11,008 nt of DNA from CAIVND01 sp035532075 (GCA_035532075.1 DATKRV010000037.1:1-11008), one strand, 5' to 3'; counted from the stretch's first letter, positions 1 through 6,663 are shown. Notes: generated by a model from the sequence alone, not told the origin. Translations and numbers: made by a program.

Positions 1-93
1 CCGGTAGGGAAACGAGACACTCTGGGCGATCTCTTCGAGCACGACGCGTTCGTTTTCGCTCAACAGCAGTGGAGGTGCGGGAGCATGGGGCAT
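1..93 (-). CDS. IS630-family transposase, N-terminal fragment (cut by window edge)
   Basis: The 31 visible codons read MPHAPAPPLLLSENERVVLE and go on through EEIAQSVSFPYR before the window ends. A short Pro-rich lead followed by an LSxxER..LE.iA.S...P.R pattern is how many IS630-type (DDE, Tc1/mariner-like) transposases begin, just before their helix-turn-helix. The ATG at 91-93 has an AGGA about six bases upstream; an alternative ATG at 98-100 is in another frame. The catalytic DDE domain lies outside the window, so family and intactness rest on the N-terminus alone. The neighbouring putative element end at CTAG (138-141) supports the call. It would be the 5' end of the transposase, close to one terminus of the element, as is usual for single-ORF IS630 elements. 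Confidence 0.6.
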   Translation of the reverse strand, partial: MPHAPAPPLLLSENERVVLEEIAQSVSFPYR

Positions 94-141
94 GACCCAT
101 CCTAACTCAACCGCGCGTCTATTTCAGTGTCAGTACACTAG
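94..141. mobile_element. Putative end of the IS630-type element at a CTAG target
   Basis: Between the transposase start and the lipoprotein gene lies a short palindrome, AGTGT-cagt-ACACT (126-139), running into CTAG at 138-141. IS630 elements typically insert at TA, often inside CTAG, and duplicate the TA. This is therefore the most likely outer terminus, leaving about 45 bp of untranslated end before the transposase ATG, a normal spacing. The partner terminus is outside the window, so the inverted repeat cannot be verified. Confidence 0.4.
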
Positions 142-199
142 TCGCCAGTCGGAGATCGTTGAAGACCCCGGCCTTCCGACGCGTGCCACGCAACCGGCG

Positions 200-703
200 T
201 TATGTGATGGTTAACGTCCCTGTGGCCTTAAATGTCGTAAGCGACGATCCGGCGATCGGTTGGGCATTGTTGCTTTCGTTGCACTTGCCGTTCGCTAATT
301 TGGGAAGGGACGCCGCGAACTCCACCTTGAACGTACCGTGACCAGTTGCGCCCTTATACGATCCTGTCCCGCCAGTCACCTTGAAGGTTCCGAGCGACTC
401 GAATACGACACGGCATGTACTTGGGTTGAAGCTGGTCGGCGTATTGCTGTTACTGCCCTTGGAGTGCGTGAGGTCAAGATTTCCCTTGCTGAAGGTGAGC
501 GTCCCCTTTGTGGATTGGCCACCGAGAGTGATCGAGCCGGTATCAGTGAAGACGCCCGATGCCTTGAGCGGAACCACCGGCTTGTTTGCCGTACTGGTTG
601 TACTGCCGGAAAATGTCTCGCTTCCCGTCGTGCTCGATGAGCCGCACGCGGTCAGAAGTGCTCCCGTTGAAATGACTGCAGAAATGGCAATGGCGATCTT
701 CAT
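200..703 (-). CDS. Secreted lipoprotein with probable allene-oxide-cyclase-like beta-barrel
   Basis: A 167-residue protein starting MKIAIAISAV with a short hydrophobic signal and a lipobox LLTAC, so the mature protein should begin at lipidated Cys20 and sit on the outer face of the membrane. A Ser/Thr/Gly-rich linker (21-45) leads to a domain of short alternating beta-type segments (46-167). This contains GTFKVTGGTGSYKGATGHGTF (105-125 region), a G-T-G-x-Y-x-G-A-x-G-x-G signature seen in allene oxide cyclase/dirigent-type barrels. Cys97 and Cys141 could form a disulfide. The ATG at 701-703 is chosen over a longer frame reaching 1030 because AGGAGG lies four bases upstream and the signal peptide begins there. 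An inverted repeat CTTGG/CCAAG (717-731) sits just upstream of the Shine-Dalgarno. The ligand or enzymatic role is unknown. The gene ends about 60 bp from the putative IS630 terminus. Confidence 0.8.
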   Translation of the reverse strand: MKIAIAISAVISTGALLTACGSSSTTGSETFSGSTTSTANKPVVPLKASGVFTDTGSITLGGQSTKGTLTFSKGNLDLTHSKGSNSNTPTSFNPSTCRVVFESLGTFKVTGGTGSYKGATGHGTFKVEFAASLPKLANGKCNESNNAQPIAGSSLTTFKATGTLTIT

Positions 704-1084
704 CGCGCCTCCTATTCTTGGCGCTACCAAGGCGCAGCATACGTGGAATCTACTGCCGGCCGCTTGATCTATTGGACTATTCGCATAGCAATGTTTATTC
801 AGGTAGTAATTGAAGGATGTTCGGAGATTGACTTTCGCTCTTGAATGGCTGTCTCGCAGCTGTTCCAAGACCCCCATGGCCGTTTCTCTCGTCCAGCCAC
901 ATGCGGAGCCGGTCTGTTGCATCGCTAGTGGTCGATATGCAATTTCGATTTCGTATGAATTCATCGTCGACATGCTCCGAATTATACGAACATACGTTCC
1001 ATAGTCAAGATGCGGAGGGTCTTTGCGCAATGACTGACTTTCCGCAAGTCACGGATTTTTTGTGCAACTAGGGCTGCTGAATGA
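704..1084. other. Noncoding stretch upstream of the lipoprotein gene
   Basis: Several short frames cross this stretch on both strands, but none has a Shine-Dalgarno site with protein-like composition. It should hold the minus-strand promoter of the lipoprotein gene; no clear -35/-10 pair was seen. Its right end carries a hairpin followed by a T run, described separately. Confidence 0.5.
1035..1061 (+). terminator. Weak terminator-like hairpin with T6 run
   Basis: TGACTT (1035-1040), loop tccgc, then AAGTCA (1046-1051) form a perfect 6-bp stem. Four bases later comes a run of six T (1056-1061). An outer GCGCAA/TTGTGC pairing could extend it. The stem is A+T-rich and offset from the T run, and no plus-strand gene ends just before it, so its role is uncertain. 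It may mark the remains of an older transcription unit. Confidence 0.3.
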
Positions 1085-1408
1085 GTGTCAGACCCATTGT
1101 CATTGATCGTGGCAGATGCACCGCAACTCATCCGACTCCCACGATCAGGAGCGGTCGTCGTCGCCCTGGCTGACATGGTTGGCATTCTTATCGCCAAGGG
1201 TGCGTTTGCCCCGTACCTTTACGGACTGCTCGGCCTGTGCGCGCTTGTGTACGTGGGGTCATGGGCAATCGGGCGGCGTTGCAGACATCAACTGAGTCCA
1301 GGACGAGCAAGGGTGCTGGGAAGACCTAGAGATGGGGGATTGTGCCCTCTTCAGTGGACTCTTCTGGTTCATGTTCCCGAGTACGTGGTTCTTCTTCAGG
1401 GTCTTTAG
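1085..1408 (+). CDS. Uncertain small membrane protein ORF, possibly 3'-frameshifted
   Basis: From a GTG at 1085 the frame gives 107 residues. Roughly residues 24-62 are strongly hydrophobic (ADMVGILIAKGAF, then YLYGLLGLCALVYVGSWAIG) and look like one long or two short membrane helices ending in a positively charged RR. After about residue 63 the sequence becomes Arg/Gly/Leu-rich and no longer protein-like. An overlapping plus frame from about 1332 then becomes hydrophobic in turn. This could be one membrane protein gene split by a frameshift near 1290-1335, or two unrelated small frames. No family was recognised. The start is weakly supported (AGGG at 1070-1073). Confidence 0.3.
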   Translation: MSDPLSLIVADAPQLIRLPRSGAVVVALADMVGILIAKGAFAPYLYGLLGLCALVYVGSWAIGRRCRHQLSPGRARVLGRPRDGGLCPLQWTLLVHVPEYVVLLQGL

Positions 1409-1529
1409 GGCGCATTCCCAGCAGCCTAAGAAAGACTCTTCCTGGCCACGCTGGTCGGTGATGCTCCTTGCCGTCGGACCCATGGCCGAATCGACCACGC
1501 CGAAGTCCAAACGTGCTTCCGCCACCTAA
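1332..1529 (+). CDS. Uncertain small hydrophobic ORF (possible frameshifted continuation)
   Basis: A 65-residue frame starting MGDCALFSGLFWFMF, with a strongly aromatic hydrophobic segment (roughly residues 5-26), a basic stretch SQQPKKDSSWPRW, a second short hydrophobic patch and a polar tail. The same frame is open upstream to 1296 and reads there as acidic (QDEQGCWEDLE). The ATG has only a weak upstream GAG. It overlaps the end of the preceding doubtful frame by 77 nt in a different phase. Together they suggest a broken multi-helix membrane protein. No family was recognised. Confidence 0.27.
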   Translation: MGDCALFSGLFWFMFPSTWFFFRVFRAHSQQPKKDSSWPRWSVMLLAVGPMAESTTPKSKRASAT

Positions 1530-1820
1530 CCCTGGGATGGGCAATGAGTTGGGCTCTTGATACTTAGGCACCTTTTGCAGAGGATGTCTTGGTTTGCGTG
1601 GTTTGTCGTCGGCTTCACCCATATCTTGATAATCCCCCAAATCGAGCTGAAATACTCAGCATTGGATATCAGGCATCTACAACAATGTTCGTGCGACAGC
1701 TACTTCAACGGGCCGAGGTTGGGCCTCCTTGCTAGGTGCTATTTCGATTACTCACAACGGGATCGCTACATCTGGTATTCCCATCCCCTTCCCATTGCCT
1801 CACGTGGGTATATTCTTAAC

Positions 1821-1952
1821 ATGACCATTCCACAGCCTGAGCCCTCTCCAAAGCCCGAAGTGCCAGATCCTGAAGCTGAGTCTCAAGAGGAAGCGGCAAA
1901 AAAGGAGAGAGAGGACGGCACGAATCTCGGAGAGCAAAGAGAGCCTGCTTAA
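1821..1952 (+). CDS. Acidic Pro/Glu-rich mini-protein 1
   Basis: From the ATG at 1821 the frame encodes 43 residues: MTIPQPEPSPKPEVPDPEAE, then SQEEAAKKERED and a short polar end. It is dominated by Pro, Glu and Lys, has no hydrophobic core, and should be disordered or a short helix. The frame is open further upstream to 1557, but that part reads like random Cys/Tyr/Arg-rich sequence, so the composition change at 1821 favours a start there. No Shine-Dalgarno is visible, so a leaderless or non-expressed frame is possible. The core PDPEAESQ-EEAAKK resembles PD-EAEEQREEDAEKA in the next ORF, suggesting a tandem duplication. Function unknown. Confidence 0.35.
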   Translation: MTIPQPEPSPKPEVPDPEAESQEEAAKKEREDGTNLGEQREPA

Positions 1953-1974
1953 GTTGACTACAGACCCGAACATC

Positions 1975-2115
1975 ATGCCCGAGCCCGATCCTCATCTCCA
2001 AGTGGTCAAACCCGGCGAACCCCCGCTGGAAGAGTCCGAGCTTCCAGACGAAGCTGAAGAGCAGCGGGAGGAAGACGCAGAGAAGGCGCAAGACGCTGCC
2101 ACCGAAGCTTTCTAA
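1975..2115 (+). CDS. Acidic Pro/Glu-rich mini-protein 2
   Basis: Forty-six residues from the ATG at 1975 to TAA at 2113-2115: MPEPDPHLQVVKPGEPPLEE, then SELPDEAEEQREEDAEKAQDAATEAF. The N-terminal half is proline-rich and the C-terminal half should form a highly charged helix. It starts 22 nt after the stop of the preceding, compositionally similar ORF, in another phase. It is too short for a 60-residue cutoff but has a clearly non-random composition with third-position G/C preference. No convincing Shine-Dalgarno is present. The pair could be regulatory or adaptor peptides, or fragments of a larger acidic protein. Unrecognised. Confidence 0.4.
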   Translation: MPEPDPHLQVVKPGEPPLEESELPDEAEEQREEDAEKAQDAATEAF

Positions 2116-2154
2116 CGGCTTGTAGTCGTATCAGAAACGGACCAATTCGAAAAC

Positions 2155-2496
2155 TTACGAATAAGCGTTGGGGTCGGCGACGTTTATTCTTGGACTCAGA
2201 GCGAACCAGCGGGAAGGTCTGCTTAAGAACCTCTCCTTGCGCCTGAGGTTACCGATCTTGCTGTTCAGATATCCAGCGAGGCTTCCCGCGGATGTCGAGA
2301 CGAGCCAATTTCTCTTTGGGAGAAGGACGTCCTGAGCGGCCTTTCTTAGAGCTTCTGAGCCTCGGCGAGAGAATCCCCGAGACAAAGACCCGAGGGGTGA
2401 GGTCGCGTCTGGGATCACCTGTTTAAGGCCCATCCCCTGGGCGAGCGTTGCGCTGACGTGGCCGAAAAAGTGGTTGTGATCAAAGAAATCGGACAT
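2155..2496 (-). CDS. Small basic hypothetical protein
   Basis: Using the internal ATG at 2494-2496 (MSDFFDHNHFFGHV...) gives 113 residues. An AGGA about nine bases upstream supports this start over the ATG at 2515-2517. The protein begins with an aromatic/His segment, continues with a Gly/Ser/Arg stretch (LGSLSRGFSRRGSEALRKAA), and ends in an Arg/Lys-rich part; it should be soluble and positively charged. No known motif was recognised. It would be divergently arranged to the c-di-GMP gene at 2627, sharing about 130 bp of upstream DNA. It may be a genuine orphan gene or a fortuitous frame. Confidence 0.4.
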   Translation of the reverse strand: MSDFFDHNHFFGHVSATLAQGMGLKQVIPDATSPLGSLSRGFSRRGSEALRKAAQDVLLPKRNWLVSTSAGSLAGYLNSKIGNLRRKERFLSRPSRWFALSPRINVADPNAYS

Positions 2497-2556
2497 GGTT
2501 GGCCATCCTGATCGCACTTTTAATTAAAGAGCCGGACTTTTCTGGTCGTAAGAGGA

Positions 2557-2580
2557 GGTATCACGCTTCGAGGAGATACC
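2557..2580 (+). promoter_or_regulatory. Inverted repeat GGTATC/GATACC ahead of the c-di-GMP gene
   Basis: GGTATC (2557-2562) and GATACC (2575-2580) form perfect 6-bp arms around a 12-nt loop, 46 nt before the ATG of the GGDEF-EAL gene. It may be an operator in the divergent intergenic region or a leader hairpin. It does not match the conserved core of c-di-GMP riboswitches as known. The proper Shine-Dalgarno of the gene (AAGGGA) lies further down, at about 2617-2622. Confidence 0.4.
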
Positions 2581-2626
2581 TGTCGCGTCTCGTAGTTCTT
2601 TGTAAAGAGCACCACGAAGGGATGCC

Positions 2627-5461
2627 ATGAGCGAACTGACTCCGGCGCTGGAACTTGAAGGACCGGCGGGGTACCCGTCCTCGGTCTATCGCAAGCCCGC
2701 GCCAATGAATTGGTGGTCGGATGACCGGCCGTCATCACTCCTCTCCAAGTTGACGATCGGCGCCGCGATCATCGCTGGACTCAGCGCGGCGATCGAGGTT
2801 GACTCGCGGACTGCCTCAGCGCACCTCGGCTCGATCCTCGTCATTGCGATCATCGGCGCCCTTATTGTCTCGAGCTGGCTATGGCCGGTGACCATGTACC
2901 TCGACGGTTCGGCGCAGGATAGTTATCTCGACGAAAGCCTCTTCTTGCTCGCGGCCGCGGTTCTGCCGGCCCGTGGAGTGCTCGTCACCTTTTACGCCGC
3001 AACGGCGCTTGTCCAAATCGCCCGTCGGCATCTCGGGGCGCGGTCGCTCTTCGAGATTGCGCGGACCATGCTCGCGGTCGGCATCGGACTGCTCGTGATG
3101 GAGCACCTCGCACCGACGAGCGCGCCCAGCTTTTCAAGAATTGCGGTTGCGGTAGTTGCCACGACTCTCTTCACCCTCATCAATACCTTCATGACCGCCT
3201 TCATTGCGCCGAAGAACGGCTCTAAAGAGGCCATCACGGCGCTTGCCGAGGGGTTGCGCGTACGGCTCTTCCTCTTTGGCGCGGCGGTACTGTTCGGTGT
3301 TGTTGGAGCCACTGCGGTAGCAGTTAATGCATGGGCCGTGATACCGATCGCAGCGCTCTTTGGTGTATTGCGTCTGACGCTCATCAGCCACCTCCGCACA
3401 CGCCAGGATCGATCACGCATCCTCGGACTGTTCACCGCGGCCCTTGAGGTGAGTCGGGGGATGAGCAGATCAGTGGTGACCTCGAGGCTCTCCGATGTTG
3501 CCTCAGCGTTGCTGGACTGTCGCGTGGTCGTCTCCCACGAGCCGCCAAAGTCTGGTGGGGTTGGAGTCGAGCTGGCGCCGACCGGCGATGCCCGTTGGCT
3601 CAACGTGGACAGCGACGACCACGGCGCGCGCCTCGACGAGCTAGATCTTTTACTTCTCAGCGAACTCGCCTCGATTGGTTCAGTCGCGCTTGCCAACGCA
3701 GCGCTTTACGCTGAGCAAGAGCACGAGCAGGAGGACCTTCTCGCAATCTCATTCAGCGTCGGCGTAGGGGTGTGCGCCTTCACCTCCGAAGGGCGCGTTC
3801 GCTTCGCCAACCCCGCCGCGGAGGAGATCCTCGGTTGGAAGGCCGCGGAGCTCCGCGAGCTCCCAGAGGGCATCGGGCAGTCCGCGCTCGCGCTGCTTGC
3901 TTCGCCAGCGATACAGTCGATGCGTCTCGGGACAACGATCCGTTCTCAACGCGCGACGTTCTGCCGGAGCGACGGCGAATTCTTCCCGGTCGAATACACG
4001 TGCTCGCCAATTCGTTCGCGCGGTGAGATAGCTGGTGCGACAGTGACATTCCTCGACATCTCCGAGCGTGTGAAAGTCGGAGATCAGCTCGAGTTTCACG
4101 CGTTCCACGACGCACTCACCGGCCTGTCGAACCGACGTTATTTCGTCGAGCGTCTCCAGCGCGCACTCGACCCGCCTGCAGATTCCAGGATGATCCATGC
4201 CGTGCTCTTCGCCGATGTCGATCGGTTTAAGTCAACGAACGACAGCCTTGGCCATCGAGCTGGCGACCAGCTGCTCATCACCGTCGCCGAGCGTCTGCGC
4301 TCAATCGCCCGCGCGAGCGACACGCTTGCTCGCTTTGGCGGCGACGAGTTCACGTTGCTCCTCGAAGACATCGATGGACCCGGCGCCGTTGAAGAGATTG
4401 CGAGTCGCATAGTCGAGGCAGTGCGCGAGCCGATCGTGCTCGACAGCGGTCAGACGGTCATCCTCAACGTAAGCATTGGGATCGCGCTCGCACGCCCAGG
4501 ATCAAGCCCAGATGATGCCCTTCACGACGCAGACGTCGCGATGTACCAGGCAAAACAGAGCGGGACGAGCCGTTACGAGTTCTTCGATGAGGATCGCCAC
4601 GGGTCGCGTACCTCGGCGCTGGTCGAACTCCAGGTCGAGCTCGAACATGCGCTCGATAATCATGAACTCGTCACCTACTACCAGCCAATCGTCAATACCG
4701 ACACTAGGGAGATCATCGGGGCGGAGGCGCTTGTGCGATGGGAACACCCTCGACGCGGCCTGCTCCTTCCCTCAGATTTCATCGGCCTCGCCGAAGAGAC
4801 TGGCATGATCGGGCGGCTCGGCACCCAGGTGCTCGAACGGGCCTGTATGCAGGCCGCGGAGTGGCGTGACAAGACGGGTACACCGCTGCAGGTCTCAGTG
4901 AATCTTTCCGCACGGCAATTTGTTGCGAAGGGCCTCGTCGCGCAGATCGCCGAGATCATCTACCGCACGCGCATTACGCCGTCGCAGCTTTGCCTGGAGA
5001 TCACCGAGACGACCGCACTTCAAGACATTGAACGGTCAATCGGGATGCTGCGTGACCTAAAGGAAGTCGGTATCCAGCTCGCGCTCGACGACTTCGGTAC
5101 TGGTTACTCCTCGCTCAACTACCTTCGACGCCTTCCCGTCGACATCGTCAAGCTCGACCGAAGTTTTGTCCAGGACCTTACGGTGAGCTCGATAGGCAGT
5201 GCGATTGTCGGATCGATCATTGACCTCGCCCGCACGATCGGGCTCCGAGTGACTGCCGAGGGAGTAGAGACCTGGGAGGAGTGCCAGCGCCTTGAGCAGA
5301 TAGGTTGTTCATCCATCCAAGGACATCTTTTCGCTCCTGCGATGCTCGCGGGAGAGCTGACTCAACTGCTTCACACCGGGATTCAACACATGGCCCCGGA
5401 ACCCCGGTTTACAGGGATGACGTCTCCCCTTCGGCTCACAGCTGGAAGCAGAGCGGGCTAG
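2627..5461 (+). CDS. Membrane-bound bifunctional diguanylate cyclase/phosphodiesterase (7TM-GAF-like-PAS-GGDEF-EAL)
   Basis: A 944-residue sensor enzyme for cyclic di-GMP. Residues 41-254 hold about seven hydrophobic segments of no type I can name. Residues 262-365 resemble a degenerate GAF domain, followed by a PAS domain (370-480; FANPAAEEILGW at 393-404). The GGDEF domain (490-655) has DALTGLSNRR (495-504), the metal Asp530, and RFGGDEF (569-575) with a full inhibitory RxxD site, Arg562-Ala-Ser-Asp565, five residues before it. The EAL domain (665-920) has EALVRW (Glu700), Asn759, Glu791, DDFGTGYSSL (Asp821/822), Lys842, Glu878 and Gln898. These are the residues needed for phosphodiesterase activity, so both activities could be real. 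GTP would be turned into c-di-GMP by GGDEF, and c-di-GMP cleaved to pGpG by EAL. The start is backed by AAGGGA five bases upstream. Its signal is unknown; no receptor gene lies adjacent. Confidence 0.95.
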   Translation: MSELTPALELEGPAGYPSSVYRKPAPMNWWSDDRPSSLLSKLTIGAAIIAGLSAAIEVDSRTASAHLGSILVIAIIGALIVSSWLWPVTMYLDGSAQDSYLDESLFLLAAAVLPARGVLVTFYAATALVQIARRHLGARSLFEIARTMLAVGIGLLVMEHLAPTSAPSFSRIAVAVVATTLFTLINTFMTAFIAPKNGSKEAITALAEGLRVRLFLFGAAVLFGVVGATAVAVNAWAVIPIAALFGVLRLTLISHLRTRQDRSRILGLFTAALEVSRGMSRSVVTSRLSDVASALLDCRVVVSHEPPKSGGVGVELAPTGDARWLNVDSDDHGARLDELDLLLLSELASIGSVALANAALYAEQEHEQEDLLAISFSVGVGVCAFTSEGRVRFANPAAEEILGWKAAELRELPEGIGQSALALLASPAIQSMRLGTTIRSQRATFCRSDGEFFPVEYTCSPIRSRGEIAGATVTFLDISERVKVGDQLEFHAFHDALTGLSNRRYFVERLQRALDPPADSRMIHAVLFADVDRFKSTNDSLGHRAGDQLLITVAERLRSIARASDTLARFGGDEFTLLLEDIDGPGAVEEIASRIVEAVREPIVLDSGQTVILNVSIGIALARPGSSPDDALHDADVAMYQAKQSGTSRYEFFDEDRHGSRTSALVELQVELEHALDNHELVTYYQPIVNTDTREIIGAEALVRWEHPRRGLLLPSDFIGLAEETGMIGRLGTQVLERACMQAAEWRDKTGTPLQVSVNLSARQFVAKGLVAQIAEIIYRTRITPSQLCLEITETTALQDIERSIGMLRDLKEVGIQLALDDFGTGYSSLNYLRRLPVDIVKLDRSFVQDLTVSSIGSAIVGSIIDLARTIGLRVTAEGVETWEECQRLEQIGCSSIQGHLFAPAMLAGELTQLLHTGIQHMAPEPRFTGMTSPLRLTAGSRAG

Positions 5462-6107
5462 CAACCGGGCGCGAACGCGGCGTTAAGGTCTGCATCAAAA
5501 CAGAACCGGGCATGCTCTCGGGGCCTTTCTTCCATCGATTGAGTTCACCAACCAAAATTGATGACAACAAGCTAACAAGAGACACCCGGCGGGGAGTTCT
5601 AGATGCGCGAGTCCACCGGAGACGTCGCAGAACTTTTCATATGGCTCGGAACCATGGAGTAGATCGCCTCTTCATCGATTAAATACATCATCGCATAACA
5701 CGTGCGAGATTGTCCCCCGTCGAGATCCTTATGGTCGATATGGGCCAGTTGTTGATGGTCCGAGGTAGCCAGCTACACGCATAGCTGGAATATATCGGCT
5801 AGTCCAATTGTCTCGCGCTGGTCGTTTGCACCCTCTTCACTGTCACGCAGAGCGATTGGGCCGCTATCACTCGCCGACCGAACAGAGCAACGAATCAGTG
5901 ACATGTGGTCCGTCCGTCGGTACATACTCGGAGGCCTCACCCGCCTGAGGGTATACCTGCACCGTGAACCGTGTCGATGCCCGGCATTCGAACTCACAGA
6001 GTCGACCGACATGATTGGCGCGATACTTGCATAGGTACATTCGGTATAAGTCGAAAGGCGGATGATGGTGGTAAGGGTCACCAGCGCGGCCGTCGCGCTG
6101 TCTGTAG
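5462..6107. other. Long intergenic stretch with no convincing gene
   Basis: About 650 nt. Frames on both strands here are Arg/Ser/His/Thr-rich, lack Shine-Dalgarno sites and show no family resemblance. Nothing tRNA-like was found. A perfect 7-bp inverted repeat lies at 5769-5788. The segment may contain decayed coding DNA or an unrecognised RNA. The promoter of the DUF5658-like gene should be near its right end, where ACTTGC...TATAAG (around 6026-6052) is only a loose promoter match. Confidence 0.45.
5769..5788. repeat. Perfect inverted repeat CCAGCTA-cacgca-TAGCTGG
   Basis: Seven-base arms at 5769-5775 and 5782-5788 around a 6-nt loop. No T run follows on either side, so it is not a standard terminator. 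As DNA it could be a dimeric-regulator site; as RNA it would be a stable short hairpin. It is the clearest structured element in the intergenic stretch after the c-di-GMP gene. Confidence 0.5.
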
Positions 6108-6485
6108 ATGGTTGAGATGGATCCGTTCTCTGGCAACGAATACCCGATGACGGTCCCGGGAGGGGTACACCTGACCCTCCGCCGGATTCGCCAGATGACG
6201 ATAGCGGGAGTCATCGTGCTGGCGGTCCTAAACGGAGCCGACGCAGTCACCACGCGCCTCGTGCTCAACCATGCAACCAGCGGAGCGGTTGAGGCCAACC
6301 CTCTCGCGGGTATCTTGCTCGCCGCTGGCACCCTGCTCTACGTCAAGCTGACCATCGTTGCCGTGCTTGGTCTAGCTGCACTTTGGGACCGACCACGGTT
6401 GGGGTTCCTCATTGGCATCTGGCTGGTCACGGGGATGTACGCGGCGGCGGTATTGTCCAACGTGATGTTATTGCGCATGCTGTGA
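6108..6485 (+). CDS. Small DUF5658-like membrane protein
   Basis: A 125-residue integral membrane protein with three hydrophobic helices, roughly 30-55, 66-92 and 98-122. It carries the pattern of the DUF5658 family: LNGADAVTT (Asn42, Asp45, Thr48) near the end of helix 1, an E-x-NP turn (Glu62, Asn64, Pro65), and a lysine in helix 2 (Lys80). Polar residues inside helices are the hallmark of this family, whose function is not known. The start is uncertain: ATG 6108, 6117 or 6147 are in frame, none has a strong Shine-Dalgarno, and the conserved part begins after residue 28. It stands alone, 650 nt after the GGDEF-EAL gene and 450 nt before the next ORF, so context gives no hint of its role. 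Confidence 0.75.
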   Translation: MVEMDPFSGNEYPMTVPGGVHLTLRRIRQMTIAGVIVLAVLNGADAVTTRLVLNHATSGAVEANPLAGILLAAGTLLYVKLTIVAVLGLAALWDRPRLGFLIGIWLVTGMYAAAVLSNVMLLRML

Positions 6486-6580
6486 CCAAGATCTGCATGG
6501 TGTTGACCACGGTCGTCGCCGAGACCCGGAACGACACATGTCGCTCGGTCTTCACTCCTGACGAAGGTATCGATGAATCA

Positions 6581-6603
6581 TTCGAACGTTCCTACCTTCG
6601 AAC
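6581..6603. repeat. Direct repeat of palindromic TTCGAAC
   Basis: TTCGAAC occurs at 6581-6587 and again at 6597-6603, start to start 16 nt. Each copy contains the palindrome TTCGAA, and the first also overlaps the 8-bp palindrome GAACGTTC. It resembles LexA half sites, but the canonical CGAAC-N4-GTTCG spacing is absent. It could be a tandem binding site for another regulator. Confidence 0.4.
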
Positions 6604-6641
6604 ATCGAGTGGTCCTCGAGTTTTGAGTTTGATCTCTCGAC

Positions 6642-6663
6642 GTGAAATGTTCGCGAATTTCAC
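6642..6663. repeat. Inverted repeat GTGAAAT...ATTTCAC
   Basis: Seven-base perfect arms (6642-6648 and 6657-6663) enclose an 8-nt loop whose sequence contains TTCGCGA. The low G+C arms and absence of a T run speak against a terminator. An operator for a dimeric regulator, about 280 nt upstream of the next ORF, is one possibility. Confidence 0.4.

Noticed and set aside
704..1030. Extension of the lipoprotein frame to 1030 on the minus strand (109 extra residues)
   Set aside because: The signal peptide, lipobox and AGGAGG all place the start at 703; the upstream residues look random.
1557..1820. Upstream open extension of the acidic mini-ORF 1 frame
   Set aside because: It is rich in Cys, Tyr, Arg and His, has no Shine-Dalgarno or family resemblance, and composition changes abruptly at 1821.
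2557..2580. c-di-GMP riboswitch in the leader of the GGDEF-EAL gene
   Set aside because: Only a simple short hairpin is present; the conserved multi-helix core of either riboswitch class is not seen.
2992..3696. Long minus-strand frame of 234 residues opposite the c-di-GMP gene
   Set aside because: Arg/Ser/Ala/Thr-rich shadow typical of the antisense of a G+C-rich gene; the plus-strand protein is clearly real.
6581..6603. LexA/SOS box
   Set aside because: The TTCGAAC copies are direct repeats; the required CGAAC-N4-GTTCG spacing is absent, and no DNA-repair gene follows.
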